This document shows positions 45,256 through 54,108 of a DNA stretch of 64,000 bases, piece by piece. The number at the start of each line of letters is the position of its first letter. The stretch's first letter is position 1. Made by a program: the position numbers and the translations under genes. Origin of the DNA: Bacteroidia bacterium. Lineage in GTDB: Bacteria > Bacteroidota > Bacteroidia > Flavobacteriales > Flavobacteriaceae. The DNA is taken from positions 18,838 to 82,837 of the forward strand of contig JAUIFC010000003.1 of assembly GCA_030429455.1 (NCBI GenBank). Direction: 5' to 3'. Under the pieces are notes generated by a model. That model ran no database searches. It saw only the letters and a list, made by a program, of their open reading frames with translations, and was not told the origin of the DNA.

Positions 45256-47252
45256 CCTAGAAATAATTTTACTCTTTTTATATTTGTTAGTTTTTGACCT
45301 TTTAGAATCGACTGTTTTTTTACTTTGCCTTCGCCGGAAAATTCGACGGTTAAACCTAAATTTTCTAATACGGCTAGTGCATCCATCAAGGACATGCCTT
45401 TTAAATCGGGCATTTTGTCTATAGCTTCTTCAGACAAGGCTAATTTTTTATCGTGATAAACCTTGTTATCTAGATCGGCAATTTTGTTTGAAGTGATGTT
45501 TTCTTGAATTGAAGTTTTTGTATAAATTTTTTGAGCTATTTTGGAAAAAACAGGAGCTGCCACCGTACTGCCATAGTATCCCTTACTTTTTCGCGGCGAA
45601 TGGATTTCTACAATACAACTGTATTTTGGGTTATCCGCTGGAAAAAATCCAGCAAAAGATGCAACGTACTCTTTATTAGAATAATAGCCTTCTGTTATTT
45701 TTCCATTTTCATCTTTGGTTCTAGGAATATATTTTCGACAAGTACCTGTTTTGCCAGCCATTTGTATGTTCTTGTTAAAAATATTTTTTGCAGTTCCTTT
45801 TTTTACTGTTTTTATAAGTAAATCTTGAAGGATATCAGCAGTTTCTTCGGAACAAACCGTGTTTAAAATTTCAGGATCGTCGTACGATTCTATGGTTTTA
45901 CCTTTGTTTAATATTTTTTTAATGAATCTCGGTTTCACTTTGACACCGTCGTTTGCAATGGCGTTGTAAAATGTTAGAATCTGAAGGGATGTTAATTTGA
46001 CTGAATACCCAAAAGACATCCATGGTAATGTCGTGCCATACCAGTTTTTATCATCTGGATGTGGAATAGAAGGTTGTCCTTCACCCTTGATATCTAGACC
46101 GATTTTTTTGTCTAATCCCATGTTAATAAGTCGATTGACAAATCTTTCTGGATCATTTTTATAGGAATCGTTTATGATTTGTGCAAAGACAGTATTAGAA
46201 GATACGACTAGTCCTTCTCCAACCGATATTTTGCCATAACCACCTTTTTTAGAATCTATTACTTTTCTGTTGTAATAGGTGATTTCACCTTTTTGAGTAT
46301 CCACAATTTGAGCTGTGTCTATGGCTTTATCCTCTAACGCAGCGGCAAGACTCATTACTTTAAAAGTTGATCCGGGCTCATGACTTTCGTAGATGGCGTA
46401 ATTTCGCTTTTCATAATATTTGCCTTCTTTAGTTCTTCCCAAATTGGCCATGGCTTTAACCTCTCCAGTTTTTGTTTCCATGACGATGACACTTCCGTGG
46501 TCTGCTTCAAACTTTTCAAGTTGTGCTAGTAGGGCATGATGAGCAATGTCCTGAATGTTGATGTCTATTGTCGAAACTACATCGAGACCATCTTCAGGTT
46601 CTATGCTTTTGCTGTTGTACAATTGTCGCCATTGACCTTTAGAAATTTTTTGTTTGAATTGCTTCCCTGTTTTTCCTTTAAGGTATTCATCGTAAGCACC
46701 ATCTAATCCAACATTTTTATAACCTATTGTTCTTCTTCCTATTTTTCCTAAAGGTTGTTCTCTTTTGATACTTTCTTTTATAATAAGGCCACCTTTGTAT
46801 TTGCCTAAGTTGAAAATTGGGAAAGATTTAATCTCTTTAAGTTGAACATAGTTTATTCCTTTTGCTAAAAAAAGATAGCGCTGTTCCTCATTTCTTGCTC
46901 TTTTGAGTTTGTTTGAATAGTATAAAGTAGGTTTGTTGAAAAATTTACCCAAAGCTTCAGCAAGGTGAGCAATGCTATCGTTAAAGTCTTTTTCTTTAAC
47001 CGTTACGGCATCAAATCTTAATTCGTATTCTGGAATCGATGTGGCGAGCAAGTTCATATTAGCATCGTATAGATTTCCTCTAGTAGGTTCGATGATATCC
47101 GTTTTATAAACTTTTTGCTTAGCTAACGCCTTATAGTGATCGCCATCAATAATCTGAATTTGAATGACTTTATAAATTATGCCTATGGCGAAAAATACAA
47201 TTAACAGCATTACCGCGTAAAATCTAACCAGCAAGTTTTTTTGATCTTTCAT
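45252..47252 (-). CDS. ftsI: Class B penicillin-binding protein FtsI (PBP3) with PASTA domain
   Basis: A 666-residue septal transpeptidase. It has one N-terminal membrane helix (about 11-32) and a PBP dimerisation domain starting at EPTRGNLYDANMNLLA. The transpeptidase carries S-T-F-K (nucleophile Ser295), S-S-N (351-353) and KTGT (501-504). A C-terminal PASTA domain (about 613-666, MPDLKGMSLMDALAVLENLGL) is present, which E. coli FtsI lacks but Bacteroidota forms have. It cross-links septal peptidoglycan with FtsW. The start codon overlaps the ftsL stop by 1 bp. Confidence 0.96.
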   Translation of the reverse strand: MKDQKNLLVRFYAVMLLIVFFAIGIIYKVIQIQIIDGDHYKALAKQKVYKTDIIEPTRGNLYDANMNLLATSIPEYELRFDAVTVKEKDFNDSIAHLAEALGKFFNKPTLYYSNKLKRARNEEQRYLFLAKGINYVQLKEIKSFPIFNLGKYKGGLIIKESIKREQPLGKIGRRTIGYKNVGLDGAYDEYLKGKTGKQFKQKISKGQWRQLYNSKSIEPEDGLDVVSTIDINIQDIAHHALLAQLEKFEADHGSVIVMETKTGEVKAMANLGRTKEGKYYEKRNYAIYESHEPGSTFKVMSLAAALEDKAIDTAQIVDTQKGEITYYNRKVIDSKKGGYGKISVGEGLVVSSNTVFAQIINDSYKNDPERFVNRLINMGLDKKIGLDIKGEGQPSIPHPDDKNWYGTTLPWMSFGYSVKLTSLQILTFYNAIANDGVKVKPRFIKKILNKGKTIESYDDPEILNTVCSEETADILQDLLIKTVKKGTAKNIFNKNIQMAGKTGTCRKYIPRTKDENGKITEGYYSNKEYVASFAGFFPADNPKYSCIVEIHSPRKSKGYYGSTVAAPVFSKIAQKIYTKTSIQENITSNKIADLDNKVYHDKKLALSEEAIDKMPDLKGMSLMDALAVLENLGLTVEFSGEGKVKKQSILKGQKLTNIKRVKLFLG

Positions 47253-47566
47253 TATTTAGATTTTATAATAATTTCTGTTGGTGGTTCTTTAGAGAGTTTT
47301 ATTCCTTTGGCTTTCATCTTCATAGCAACCTGTGACTCCATTTTTAGTTGCATGACTTCTTTTTTGGTCTGAACAAATTCACTGTTAAGTTTTTTTGCAT
47401 CAGATTTTAGTTCGGCAATCTTTAGTACTTTTTTTTCAGCGCTATGGGAACTATAGATCATAAATAGCGACAGAATAGCGCAAAACACTATAAACGACCA
47501 ATTTTTTATGGCTCCATCGTTTATTAAAAACTTAGCTTTTATTATGTCTTTATAGGCCTTGCTCAT
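47252..47566 (-). CDS. ftsL: FtsL-like cell division protein
   Basis: A 104-residue bitopic protein with a basic cytoplasmic N-terminus (1-20), one membrane helix (about 23-40, WSFIVFCAILSLFMIYSS) and a periplasmic coiled coil (45-85, KIAELKSDAKKLNSEFVQTKKEVMQL). Sequence similarity to enterobacterial FtsL is weak, but size, topology and the place between rsmH and ftsI are decisive. It bridges FtsQ with FtsW and FtsI. It overlaps rsmH by 4 bp and ftsI by 1 bp. Confidence 0.88.
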   Translation of the reverse strand: MSKAYKDIIKAKFLINDGAIKNWSFIVFCAILSLFMIYSSHSAEKKVLKIAELKSDAKKLNSEFVQTKKEVMQLKMESQVAMKMKAKGIKLSKEPPTEIIIKSK

Positions 47567-48474
47567 AATTGTATTTTTTCAGCTATTCTTAATTTGGCAC
47601 TTCTCGCTCTATTATTTACAGAGATTTCAGCTTCTGTTGGGACAATTAATTTTCCTATATTTTTCAGTGGTTTTTGAACGTTACCAAACATGTCTTTTTT
47701 TATGTCGTCATTAAAGTTTCCACTTCTTATAAAATGCTTAACTAGTCTATCTTCCAGCGAATGGTAGGAAATAAGGCATAATCTGCCTCCAGGTTTTAAA
47801 AGGTCGCTGCTTTGTTGCAAAAAGTCTTTTAAAGCTTCTAGCTCTCCATTTACTTCTATTCTTAACGCTTGATATATTTGTGCTAAAAATTTATTGGTCT
47901 TGTGTTTTGGAAAGAATGGCTCTAAAATGCTATTCAGCTGAAAAGTTGTTTCTATCGGCTTTATTCCTCTGGCAGAGGTGATTGCGTCTACAAGTTTAGG
48001 AGCCGTTTTTATTTCCGCGTATGTTCTGAAAACGGAGATCAGTTGTTCTTCCGAATACTGGTTTATGATGTCATGAGCAGACAGCTGTTGCGTCTGGTCC
48101 ATTCTCATGTCCAGCTTTGCATCGAATCTTATGGAAAATCCACGTTCTGCAGTGTTAAATTGATGGGAAGAAACACCAAAATCGGCTAAAATCCCATCGA
48201 CTTCCTTTATGCCATGAAACCTTAAAAAGCGTTTTAGGAATTTAAAATTTTCTGGAATAAACAAAAACCTATTGTCTTGAATGTGGTTCTCTTTGGCGTC
48301 TGAATCTTGATCAAAACCAATCAGTCTACCATTTTGGTCGAGTGTATTTAAGATTTCTCTAGAATGCCCACCACCACCAAAAGTGACATCCACATAAGTA
48401 CCATCTGGTTTTATGTTTAAGCCATTAATGCATGCATTAAGCAAAACGGGTATGTGATAATCATTCTGTGTCAT
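47563..48474 (-). CDS. rsmH: 16S rRNA (cytosine(1402)-N4)-methyltransferase RsmH
   Basis: A 303-residue SAM-dependent methyltransferase (old name MraW) for N4 of C1402 in 16S rRNA. Diagnostic stretches are HIPVLLNACINGLNI near the N-terminus, SAM motif VDVTFGGGGHSREIL, ILADFGVSSHQFNTAERGFSIRFDAKLDMRMD, and the C-terminal ISYHSLEDRLVKHF and NNRARSAKLRIAEK. The length is normal. Its start lies inside the last 14 bases of mraZ, so translation is probably coupled. Confidence 0.96.
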   Translation of the reverse strand: MTQNDYHIPVLLNACINGLNIKPDGTYVDVTFGGGGHSREILNTLDQNGRLIGFDQDSDAKENHIQDNRFLFIPENFKFLKRFLRFHGIKEVDGILADFGVSSHQFNTAERGFSIRFDAKLDMRMDQTQQLSAHDIINQYSEEQLISVFRTYAEIKTAPKLVDAITSARGIKPIETTFQLNSILEPFFPKHKTNKFLAQIYQALRIEVNGELEALKDFLQQSSDLLKPGGRLCLISYHSLEDRLVKHFIRSGNFNDDIKKDMFGNVQKPLKNIGKLIVPTEAEISVNNRARSAKLRIAEKIQL

Positions 48475-48916
48475 TGATATCTTTCATAACGTCTTCGGCG
48501 AGATCTCCAAAATTTTCAATTTCTACAATTGATTCGTAAGCGTCCTTATCCCAAATTTCTATAATGTTAATTGAGGAATGAACTACTAAATTCTTAGTTA
48601 AATTGGCATAAGCCATAAGGTCTTTTGGAATGAGTAACCTGCCAGTACTATCTAAATCTATAAGCTTGAGTCCAGCAGTAAAAGCTCTAATAAATTGATT
48701 GTTTTTTCTGTTATAGCGATTAAGTTTATCAATTTTAGCAATTTCTTTTTCCCATTGTTGCATGGGGTATAGTTCCAAACATTTTTCGAATACAGAACGT
48801 TTTAAAACAAAGCCGTTTTCCAGATGAGAAAACAACTGTTTTTTTAGCGCAGAAGGTAATAATAGCCTACCTTTAGCGTCAATTTTACAATCATATGAAC
48901 CATTAAAACCTTCCAC
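48461..48916 (-). CDS. mraZ: Division/cell wall cluster transcriptional regulator MraZ
   Basis: A 151-residue protein from GTG 48916, with two AbrB-like DNA-binding repeats: GSYDCKIDAKGRLLLPSALKKQL near the start and LKLIDLDSTGRLLIPKDLMAYA later, both with the D-x-x-G-R-L-x-x-P core. MraZ represses the dcw operon in E. coli by binding repeats upstream of its own gene. The frame is open to a TTG at 48970, but that stretch contains the three GTGG operator repeats and the -7 box. Homologues begin just before F-N-G-x-Y-x-C, so GTG 48916 is preferred. It is the first gene of the dcw cluster. Confidence 0.92.
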   Translation of the reverse strand: MEGFNGSYDCKIDAKGRLLLPSALKKQLFSHLENGFVLKRSVFEKCLELYPMQQWEKEIAKIDKLNRYNRKNNQFIRAFTAGLKLIDLDSTGRLLIPKDLMAYANLTKNLVVHSSINIIEIWDKDAYESIVEIENFGDLAEDVMKDINDTE

Positions 48917-48934
48917 AATACACGAAACCTGATT

Positions 48935-48942
48935 CAAATATA
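48935..48942 (-). promoter_or_regulatory. -7 box of the dcw operon (mraZ promoter)
   Basis: Read on the minus strand, 48942-48935 is TATATTTG, an exact TAnnTTTG match. It ends 18 bases before the proposed GTG start, leaving a leader of about 10 bases. The GTGG boxes cover the place of the -33 element. Confidence 0.55.
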
Positions 48943-48953
48943 TAGATTTTTTT

Positions 48954-48980
48954 ACCACATTTTGCCACAATTCCCCACTT
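48954..48980 (-). promoter_or_regulatory. MraZ operator: three GTGG boxes at 10-bp period
   Basis: On the minus strand, GTGG occurs at 48978-48975, 48968-48965 and 48958-48955, exactly 10 bp apart (GTGGGGAATT, GTGGCAAAAT, GTGGTAAAAA). MraZ in E. coli binds three TGGG-type direct repeats with the same 10-bp period upstream of mraZ. The boxes lie just upstream of the -7 element, where bound MraZ would block RNA polymerase. Confidence 0.75.
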
Positions 48981-49122
48981 TGTTGATAAGTTTTTGACTA
49001 TTTCTGTCTTGGCTATAAGGATTGCTTATTCAAAAATCTTTAAGCCTTGTTCGATTAAGCTGATGTTTTTTAGTTTGGTACGAAACTTGGTTAAGGATGA
49101 TTTTTACTTAAACTTTTTAGAT

Positions 49123-50709
49123 ATGATTTTTAGATTTTCCCTTGTCATGCTTTTGTTTTGCAGTTGTGTGTTAACTGCTCAAAACAAAGAAGTTAGAACA
49201 CAGCCTAGTGATGTTACGGTTTTTCTTCAGTCTGCTAAAGTCACCGAAATCGCTAAGGTTAGTTTGGTTGAGGGAAAAAATATGATAAAAGTTATTGGTT
49301 TACCAAACGCTGTAGATGACAACTCTTATCAAGTAGGTTTATCTCATCAAGCACTGTTATTATCGGTTACTCCTTCTACAAACTTTTTAAAATCGAATGA
49401 GTATACGGTGGAAGAGCAAAAGCTGTTGGATAAAAAGAAAAATCTAAAAACAGATCAAAAATTTCTTCAAGCAGAAATAAACACTTTGAACGGAGAATTA
49501 ACTCTAATTGAACAAAATCAAAAAATTGGAAATAATGAAAGCGGTTGGAGTGCGGAACAATTATCAACATTAGCTACCTATTATACTAAGCGAACTTTAG
49601 CAATAAGGCAATCATTGGTGAGAAAAAGCATTGAAATGGAGAATTTAAACAGCAAACTTCATGACATAGAACAACAGATTAAAGAGTCTGTTAAAGATAA
49701 AAATGTGAATCGAAAGGAGGTGTTGTTGGAAGTGCAATCTTCAAAAGCCTTAACTTCGACTCTTAAAATCACATATGTCATTAATGCCGCGAGATGGCAG
49801 CCGTTTTATGACATCAGGGCAAAAAGCACAAAAGAACCTGTAGACATTATTACCAAAGGAAAGATTTATCAAAATTCTGGTAAGGACTGGAAAAATGTAA
49901 ATTTATCAGTATCAACTTATTTGCCTAGAGCCAACCAAAATCGTCCTATTTTGAATCCGTTTTATGTTAGGGAGTCCGTTGGAAATGTATTGCTAGAGCA
50001 AGTAAATGCTAGGGATTTACAATCTTATTCTAATAGTCTTATGCTTAGAGAAGAATCTGATGCATTGGAAGACGTGGCTGTGACTCAAGTTTTAGGTCAA
50101 CAATTAAATGTTTTGTATGCCGTAAACGGTCAGCAAAACGTATCTACAAATGCCAATGGTCAAACTTTTATTTTAGACAAGCAATCTGCGGAAGCTGAAT
50201 ATGTGCATCATAGCGTTCCAAAACTAACTGAAGATGTATTTCTGTTGGCGAATATTAAAGATTGGCAATCGCTTAATTTATTACTTGCCGAAGCTAATAT
50301 TTACTTTCAGGATAATTACCTAGGAAAAACGACTATTAATCCTAACACAACGTTAAGTGAATTCCCCATTTCTTTAGGCGTTGATGAACGAATCGTGGTA
50401 AATAGAAGATTGCTTGATAATTTGAGGTCAACCAAATTACTAAGTTCGAAAAAGGTAGATAATTATTCTTATGAAATTAAGGTGCGGAATAATAGCAAGG
50501 AAGCTATTACATTAGAAATATTAGATCAAATACCTATCAGCCAGAATTCTAAGATTGAAGTTCTCAATGTAGAATCAAATGAAGGTGATTTGGATAAAAA
50601 CACAGGAAGTATATTGTGGAAAAAAGACATTTTAAGTGGTAGTGGAAATACAATTACGTTTTCTTATCAATTAAAATATCCTAAAGAACTTCAATTGCAG
50701 TTTTATTAA
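49123..50709 (+). CDS. DUF4139/DUF4140 (mucoidy-inhibitor MuiA-like) exported protein
   Basis: A 528-residue exported protein from ATG 49123. An upstream in-frame ATG at 48994 would add 43 residues with no signal character. The signal peptide is MIFRFSLVMLLFCSCVLTAQ. An N-terminal DUF4140-like part (PSDVTVFLQSAKVTEIAKVSL) is followed by a coiled coil (about 95-185). The C-terminal DUF4139 domain has INAARWQPFYDIRAKSTKEPV, GKIYQNSGKDWKNVNLSVSTYLP and a beta-rich end (GSILWKKDILSGSGNTITFSYQLKYPKELQLQFY). Family members affect the cell surface, but no biochemical role is settled. The gene is divergent from the dcw operon. Confidence 0.82.
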   Translation: MIFRFSLVMLLFCSCVLTAQNKEVRTQPSDVTVFLQSAKVTEIAKVSLVEGKNMIKVIGLPNAVDDNSYQVGLSHQALLLSVTPSTNFLKSNEYTVEEQKLLDKKKNLKTDQKFLQAEINTLNGELTLIEQNQKIGNNESGWSAEQLSTLATYYTKRTLAIRQSLVRKSIEMENLNSKLHDIEQQIKESVKDKNVNRKEVLLEVQSSKALTSTLKITYVINAARWQPFYDIRAKSTKEPVDIITKGKIYQNSGKDWKNVNLSVSTYLPRANQNRPILNPFYVRESVGNVLLEQVNARDLQSYSNSLMLREESDALEDVAVTQVLGQQLNVLYAVNGQQNVSTNANGQTFILDKQSAEAEYVHHSVPKLTEDVFLLANIKDWQSLNLLLAEANIYFQDNYLGKTTINPNTTLSEFPISLGVDERIVVNRRLLDNLRSTKLLSSKKVDNYSYEIKVRNNSKEAITLEILDQIPISQNSKIEVLNVESNEGDLDKNTGSILWKKDILSGSGNTITFSYQLKYPKELQLQFY

Positions 50710-50846
50710 GTTGCCAGTTTTTAATCATAATAATTGTTATTGTCATTTTAGTTATTTTGACTTTCTGAGGAAACCCTTAATAGTTTTGGTTTATTCCCTA
50801 AAGGAGTCTAACCTTTAAACTTTTAAACTCTAAACTTATTAAAACA

Positions 50847-53195
50847 TCATGCTTTTTCGTTTTTGTCTTTTGCATAGCCGTAGTTGTATCCATATCTGTA
50901 CCCATACCCATCCGCTTTTTTCATATCAATATCATTTACTACATAAACTAAATTATTGATATTTCCAGATTCTGCTAACTCTTTAGAATACTCCAAAAGT
51001 TTTTTCTCTGTATAATTTGATCTTGTTACAAATATTGTGGTATCAGCCAAAGTCGAAATAAGCAAGGTGTCTGATATTAGGAGCGTTGGCGCAGTATCAA
51101 CAATGATATAATCGTATTCGAGTTTTGCTTCATTAAGAAGGGTCTCCAAGCGTCCATTAGTTAAAAGAAGGGTAGGGTTTGGTGGAATTTCTCCTGACAT
51201 TAAAAAGCTTAGCTTTGGGTATTGTTTAAAATCTTTGATTGTAGCTGCTTTCCAATCCATGTCTTCGTCGTACAGGTAGTTGGATAAGCCATCTTCATTT
51301 TTTTGTCGTTGTATAAATTTATGTAACTGAGGATTTCTTAAGTCCGCACCCAAAACCAATACTTTTTTAGACATGCTGGATAGGGCTAAACCTAAATTAA
51401 TACTTATATGCGTTTTCCCTTCTCCTTTGATGGTGGATGTACAAAATATAACTTGACCTTTTTTTGGTGTTTTTGACTTCAATCCAGCGCCTAAGTTGTA
51501 GCACAAGACCCTAAAGGCTTCAGCTTGCTCTGAGGTATCATTATGTCTCATAAAAGACAAATGCTGATCGGCCTTATCTACCCTAGGCAGTTCTGCCACC
51601 ACTGGATAGTTTGGGTTAATTTCCTCTATGCTGGATTTGTTTTTTATCTTGGTGTCTAGAAGGAAAATAAGATATATGATGGTAAAAGGAACACCAAACC
51701 CTAAGACTAAAGCGATTAATATATTTTGAGTACCATTTGGCGACACGGGAGAGTCTAAGGACAAGGCATACTCGATTACTTTGATAGAGGGTTCTGTGAT
51801 GGCATAATTGATAGCTGCTTCTTCACGTTTTTGTAAGAGATATAAGTAAAGCTCTTGTTTGATTTCTTGCTGTCGCTTGATGTCTAAAAAGGCTTTCTCA
51901 CTCGCTGGAAGGTTATAGACTTCATCGACAAGCTGCTCGTTTTTTTTCTCCAATTGTTCCTTAGTGGCTTGAAGTTGTTTTTTTTGTCCTGTAATGGAGG
52001 CAAAGATATTGTTGTTTAAATTCTCTAATCTATTTTTTCTAATAATCAGGCCAGGATTATCTCCAATTGCACTTACTTTTAAGTTCTGAAAATCCAGTAC
52101 CAATTTGTTATATTCTGCAACAAGGCTGTTGAGGCTACCGCTGTTTACACCTATGTTGGCCGGTAGCAATGCAGGTTCAGAAGATTTGGGTTTTAGGCTT
52201 TGTTCTAGAATATCTAACAATAACAGCTGATTTTCAATCTCAAACATACGATCTTGTGTAGAACTTAAGTCACTCATGCCTAGACTGGCTTTAGATTCTA
52301 TAGTAATAATCTTGTTTTCCTGTTTAAACTCCTTAATGTCTGTTTCCAAAGAATCCAATTCTTTTGATAAGGTGATAAAGCGTTCGTCTATAAATTCGTA
52401 AGTTCGTAATGAAATTTTTCTACGATCATCTATGCCATCTTGGTTATACACATTAATCAGCTCATTTAAAATCCGTTCGTTTTTGTATACACTTTCACTG
52501 CTGTAAGTCAGTTCAATCACTCCTCCATTTGCAATGAGGGGTTCTGCTATAATGCTTCTTTTAAGCCCCATAACAATCGGTTTTACAGGAGAAAAATAAA
52601 CCATAAATTCAGTACCCATGAGATCAGGCGCGATTGTTTTTTTTATAGGATTAAGTTCAAATGGCAGATTGTGTTCTTTGCCCACACTAGTATAATCCGA
52701 AAATACGATGCTTTCCCCTTCATCATCTAATCGTGTTACTTCAAACCCTTCTTCGTTAATAGTAATACTGTATCCAAAGTGATATAAAATACTATCGTTA
52801 TCAATTGTTTTAACTAAATCGAAGGGTAAATTGTTTATTTCTGTAGTTCGTATATCACCTGATTGGTAAAATTTTAGTGTCAAATCCTGATTTTTAATCA
52901 CTTTTTTTAAAATAGGATAGGATTTTAAAATTTCAATTTCCTTTTCAAGTACGATGGTACTTTGGTTCCACAGATAAGTCGCATTAGTTAAGTTTAAACC
53001 TTGGTCGTTATCTAATACATTTATCTTGGCAACGGATTCATATATTTTAGGACTGTAGCGAGTCACTAATTTAGCTACAATTATGGCAACTATAAAGCTT
53101 GCCAAAAACCAATACCAATAACTAAGGTATTTCGCAATTTGGGCTTTGATAAATGTACCTTGGTCTTTGTTTTCTAGTTTGTTGCCTTTTAACAT
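50847..53195 (-). CDS. Polysaccharide co-polymerase and BY-type tyrosine autokinase (Wzc-like)
   Basis: A 782-residue inner-membrane protein controlling chain length and export of exopolysaccharide. A Wzz domain starts after membrane helix 1 (about 27-45), a periplasmic coiled coil spans 265-460, and helix 2 is at about 491-513. The cytosolic kinase has Walker A TSTIKGEGKT (586-595), Walker A' VLVLGADLRNPQ (612-623) and Walker B YIIVDTAP (696-703). The C-terminus has six alternating tyrosines (764, 766, 768, 770, 772, 774), the autophosphorylation tail. It is the last gene of the polysaccharide cluster, 149 bp after the preceding GT2. Confidence 0.93.
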   Translation of the reverse strand: MLKGNKLENKDQGTFIKAQIAKYLSYWYWFLASFIVAIIVAKLVTRYSPKIYESVAKINVLDNDQGLNLTNATYLWNQSTIVLEKEIEILKSYPILKKVIKNQDLTLKFYQSGDIRTTEINNLPFDLVKTIDNDSILYHFGYSITINEEGFEVTRLDDEGESIVFSDYTSVGKEHNLPFELNPIKKTIAPDLMGTEFMVYFSPVKPIVMGLKRSIIAEPLIANGGVIELTYSSESVYKNERILNELINVYNQDGIDDRRKISLRTYEFIDERFITLSKELDSLETDIKEFKQENKIITIESKASLGMSDLSSTQDRMFEIENQLLLLDILEQSLKPKSSEPALLPANIGVNSGSLNSLVAEYNKLVLDFQNLKVSAIGDNPGLIIRKNRLENLNNNIFASITGQKKQLQATKEQLEKKNEQLVDEVYNLPASEKAFLDIKRQQEIKQELYLYLLQKREEAAINYAITEPSIKVIEYALSLDSPVSPNGTQNILIALVLGFGVPFTIIYLIFLLDTKIKNKSSIEEINPNYPVVAELPRVDKADQHLSFMRHNDTSEQAEAFRVLCYNLGAGLKSKTPKKGQVIFCTSTIKGEGKTHISINLGLALSSMSKKVLVLGADLRNPQLHKFIQRQKNEDGLSNYLYDEDMDWKAATIKDFKQYPKLSFLMSGEIPPNPTLLLTNGRLETLLNEAKLEYDYIIVDTAPTLLISDTLLISTLADTTIFVTRSNYTEKKLLEYSKELAESGNINNLVYVVNDIDMKKADGYGYRYGYNYGYAKDKNEKA

Positions 53196-53344
53196 GTATT
53201 ATTTTTTACGCAATAGCTAATACCACTATACACGCCTGTATGCGCAATTGCAATATTAACTAAAAAAGCTTAAAGTATTAGTATCGCAGAGTTCGTAATA
53301 TCTATTGTTATTCACATTTGGCTTTATGTCCAAACAATCTTGTA

Positions 53345-54103
53345 TTATCTAATGAAAAATTGATTAAGTTTTAAAATGTTTTTGCAGATTAAGGTAAACA
53401 AGCCCCTCAATTGGTGCCTTTTGATAACTTGGAAATCTTCTTTGGATTTTTGAAAAATATTTTTAAAACTTTTATTACTCATTCCGCCTAAACGCATTAT
53501 CATAATGGTTTTTGGTATGTAACGTATTTTGTATTTTTTATTGAGGAAAACACGAATCAAAAAGTCATAATCTGCTGAAATTTTATAGTTTATATCAAAG
53601 TAGCCAATGTCTTGATAGACTTCTTTTCTTAAAAACACCGTTGGATGAGGAGGCATCCAGCCCCTGTTAAGAATAGCAGGTGTAAAAGCTTTGCTTTTCC
53701 AGTTTCTTATAACTTTATTGGTATTATTTTTTTTGACATATCTCAAATTTCCATATACACCATCACTGTTCTGGCTTTTAAAGATGTTCACAATATGTTC
53801 AAGTATTTTTGGAGAGGCCAACAAATCATCTGAGTGTACAAAACCAATAACATCGCCATTGGCTTTTTCTATGCCTTTATTTAGAGCATCATAAATCCCT
53901 GTATCGGGCTCTGAGTAGATCCTAATATTCGCTTCTGGGTATTTTTCTGTTATAGTAACTAGCACCTCTAGGGTTCTATCTGTAGAATTACCATCGATTA
54001 TAATGTGCTCTATGTCCTTATAACTTTGATTTATAATACTAAGCATACAAGCTTTAATCGTATGTTCACTATTGTAAGTCGCCGTAATAATGCTTAGTTT
54101 CAA
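53345..54103 (-). CDS. Glycosyltransferase family 2 (WcaE-like)
   Basis: A 252-residue GT-A enzyme without membrane helices. The start is LSIITATYNSEHTIKACMLSIINQSYKDIEHIIIDGNSTDRT, a clear GT2 nucleotide-binding region. It has EPDTGIYDALNKGIEKANGDVIGFVHSDD, with the metal-binding D-D, and acceptor-side ISADYDFLIRVF. The D-x-G-I-Y-D-A-x-N-K-G pattern matches the WcaE-type branch of colanic-acid-like clusters. It would add one sugar to the lipid-linked repeat unit. It sits 5 bp after the acetyltransferase gene. Confidence 0.88.
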   Translation of the reverse strand: MKLSIITATYNSEHTIKACMLSIINQSYKDIEHIIIDGNSTDRTLEVLVTITEKYPEANIRIYSEPDTGIYDALNKGIEKANGDVIGFVHSDDLLASPKILEHIVNIFKSQNSDGVYGNLRYVKKNNTNKVIRNWKSKAFTPAILNRGWMPPHPTVFLRKEVYQDIGYFDINYKISADYDFLIRVFLNKKYKIRYIPKTIMIMRLGGMSNKSFKNIFQKSKEDFQVIKRHQLRGLFTLICKNILKLNQFFIR

Positions 54104-54108
54104 AACTA

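Noticed and set aside
48994..49122. Upstream ATG for the DUF4139 protein
   Set aside because: It would hide the signal peptide behind 43 residues of non-secretory sequence; ATG 49123 gives a standard exported start.
50710..50846. Terminator or short tandem repeat (TTTAAAC-type, 50813-50836) between the DUF4139 gene and the Wzc-like gene
   Set aside because: The possible hairpin near 50770-50800 is weak and lacks a U-tract; the 8-bp repeat has fewer than three imperfect copies.
53196..53344. Internal promoter before the Wzc-like gene
   Set aside because: Only a one-mismatch -7 box (TAATATTG, minus strand, 53258-53251) is seen, with no -33 element; not enough to call.
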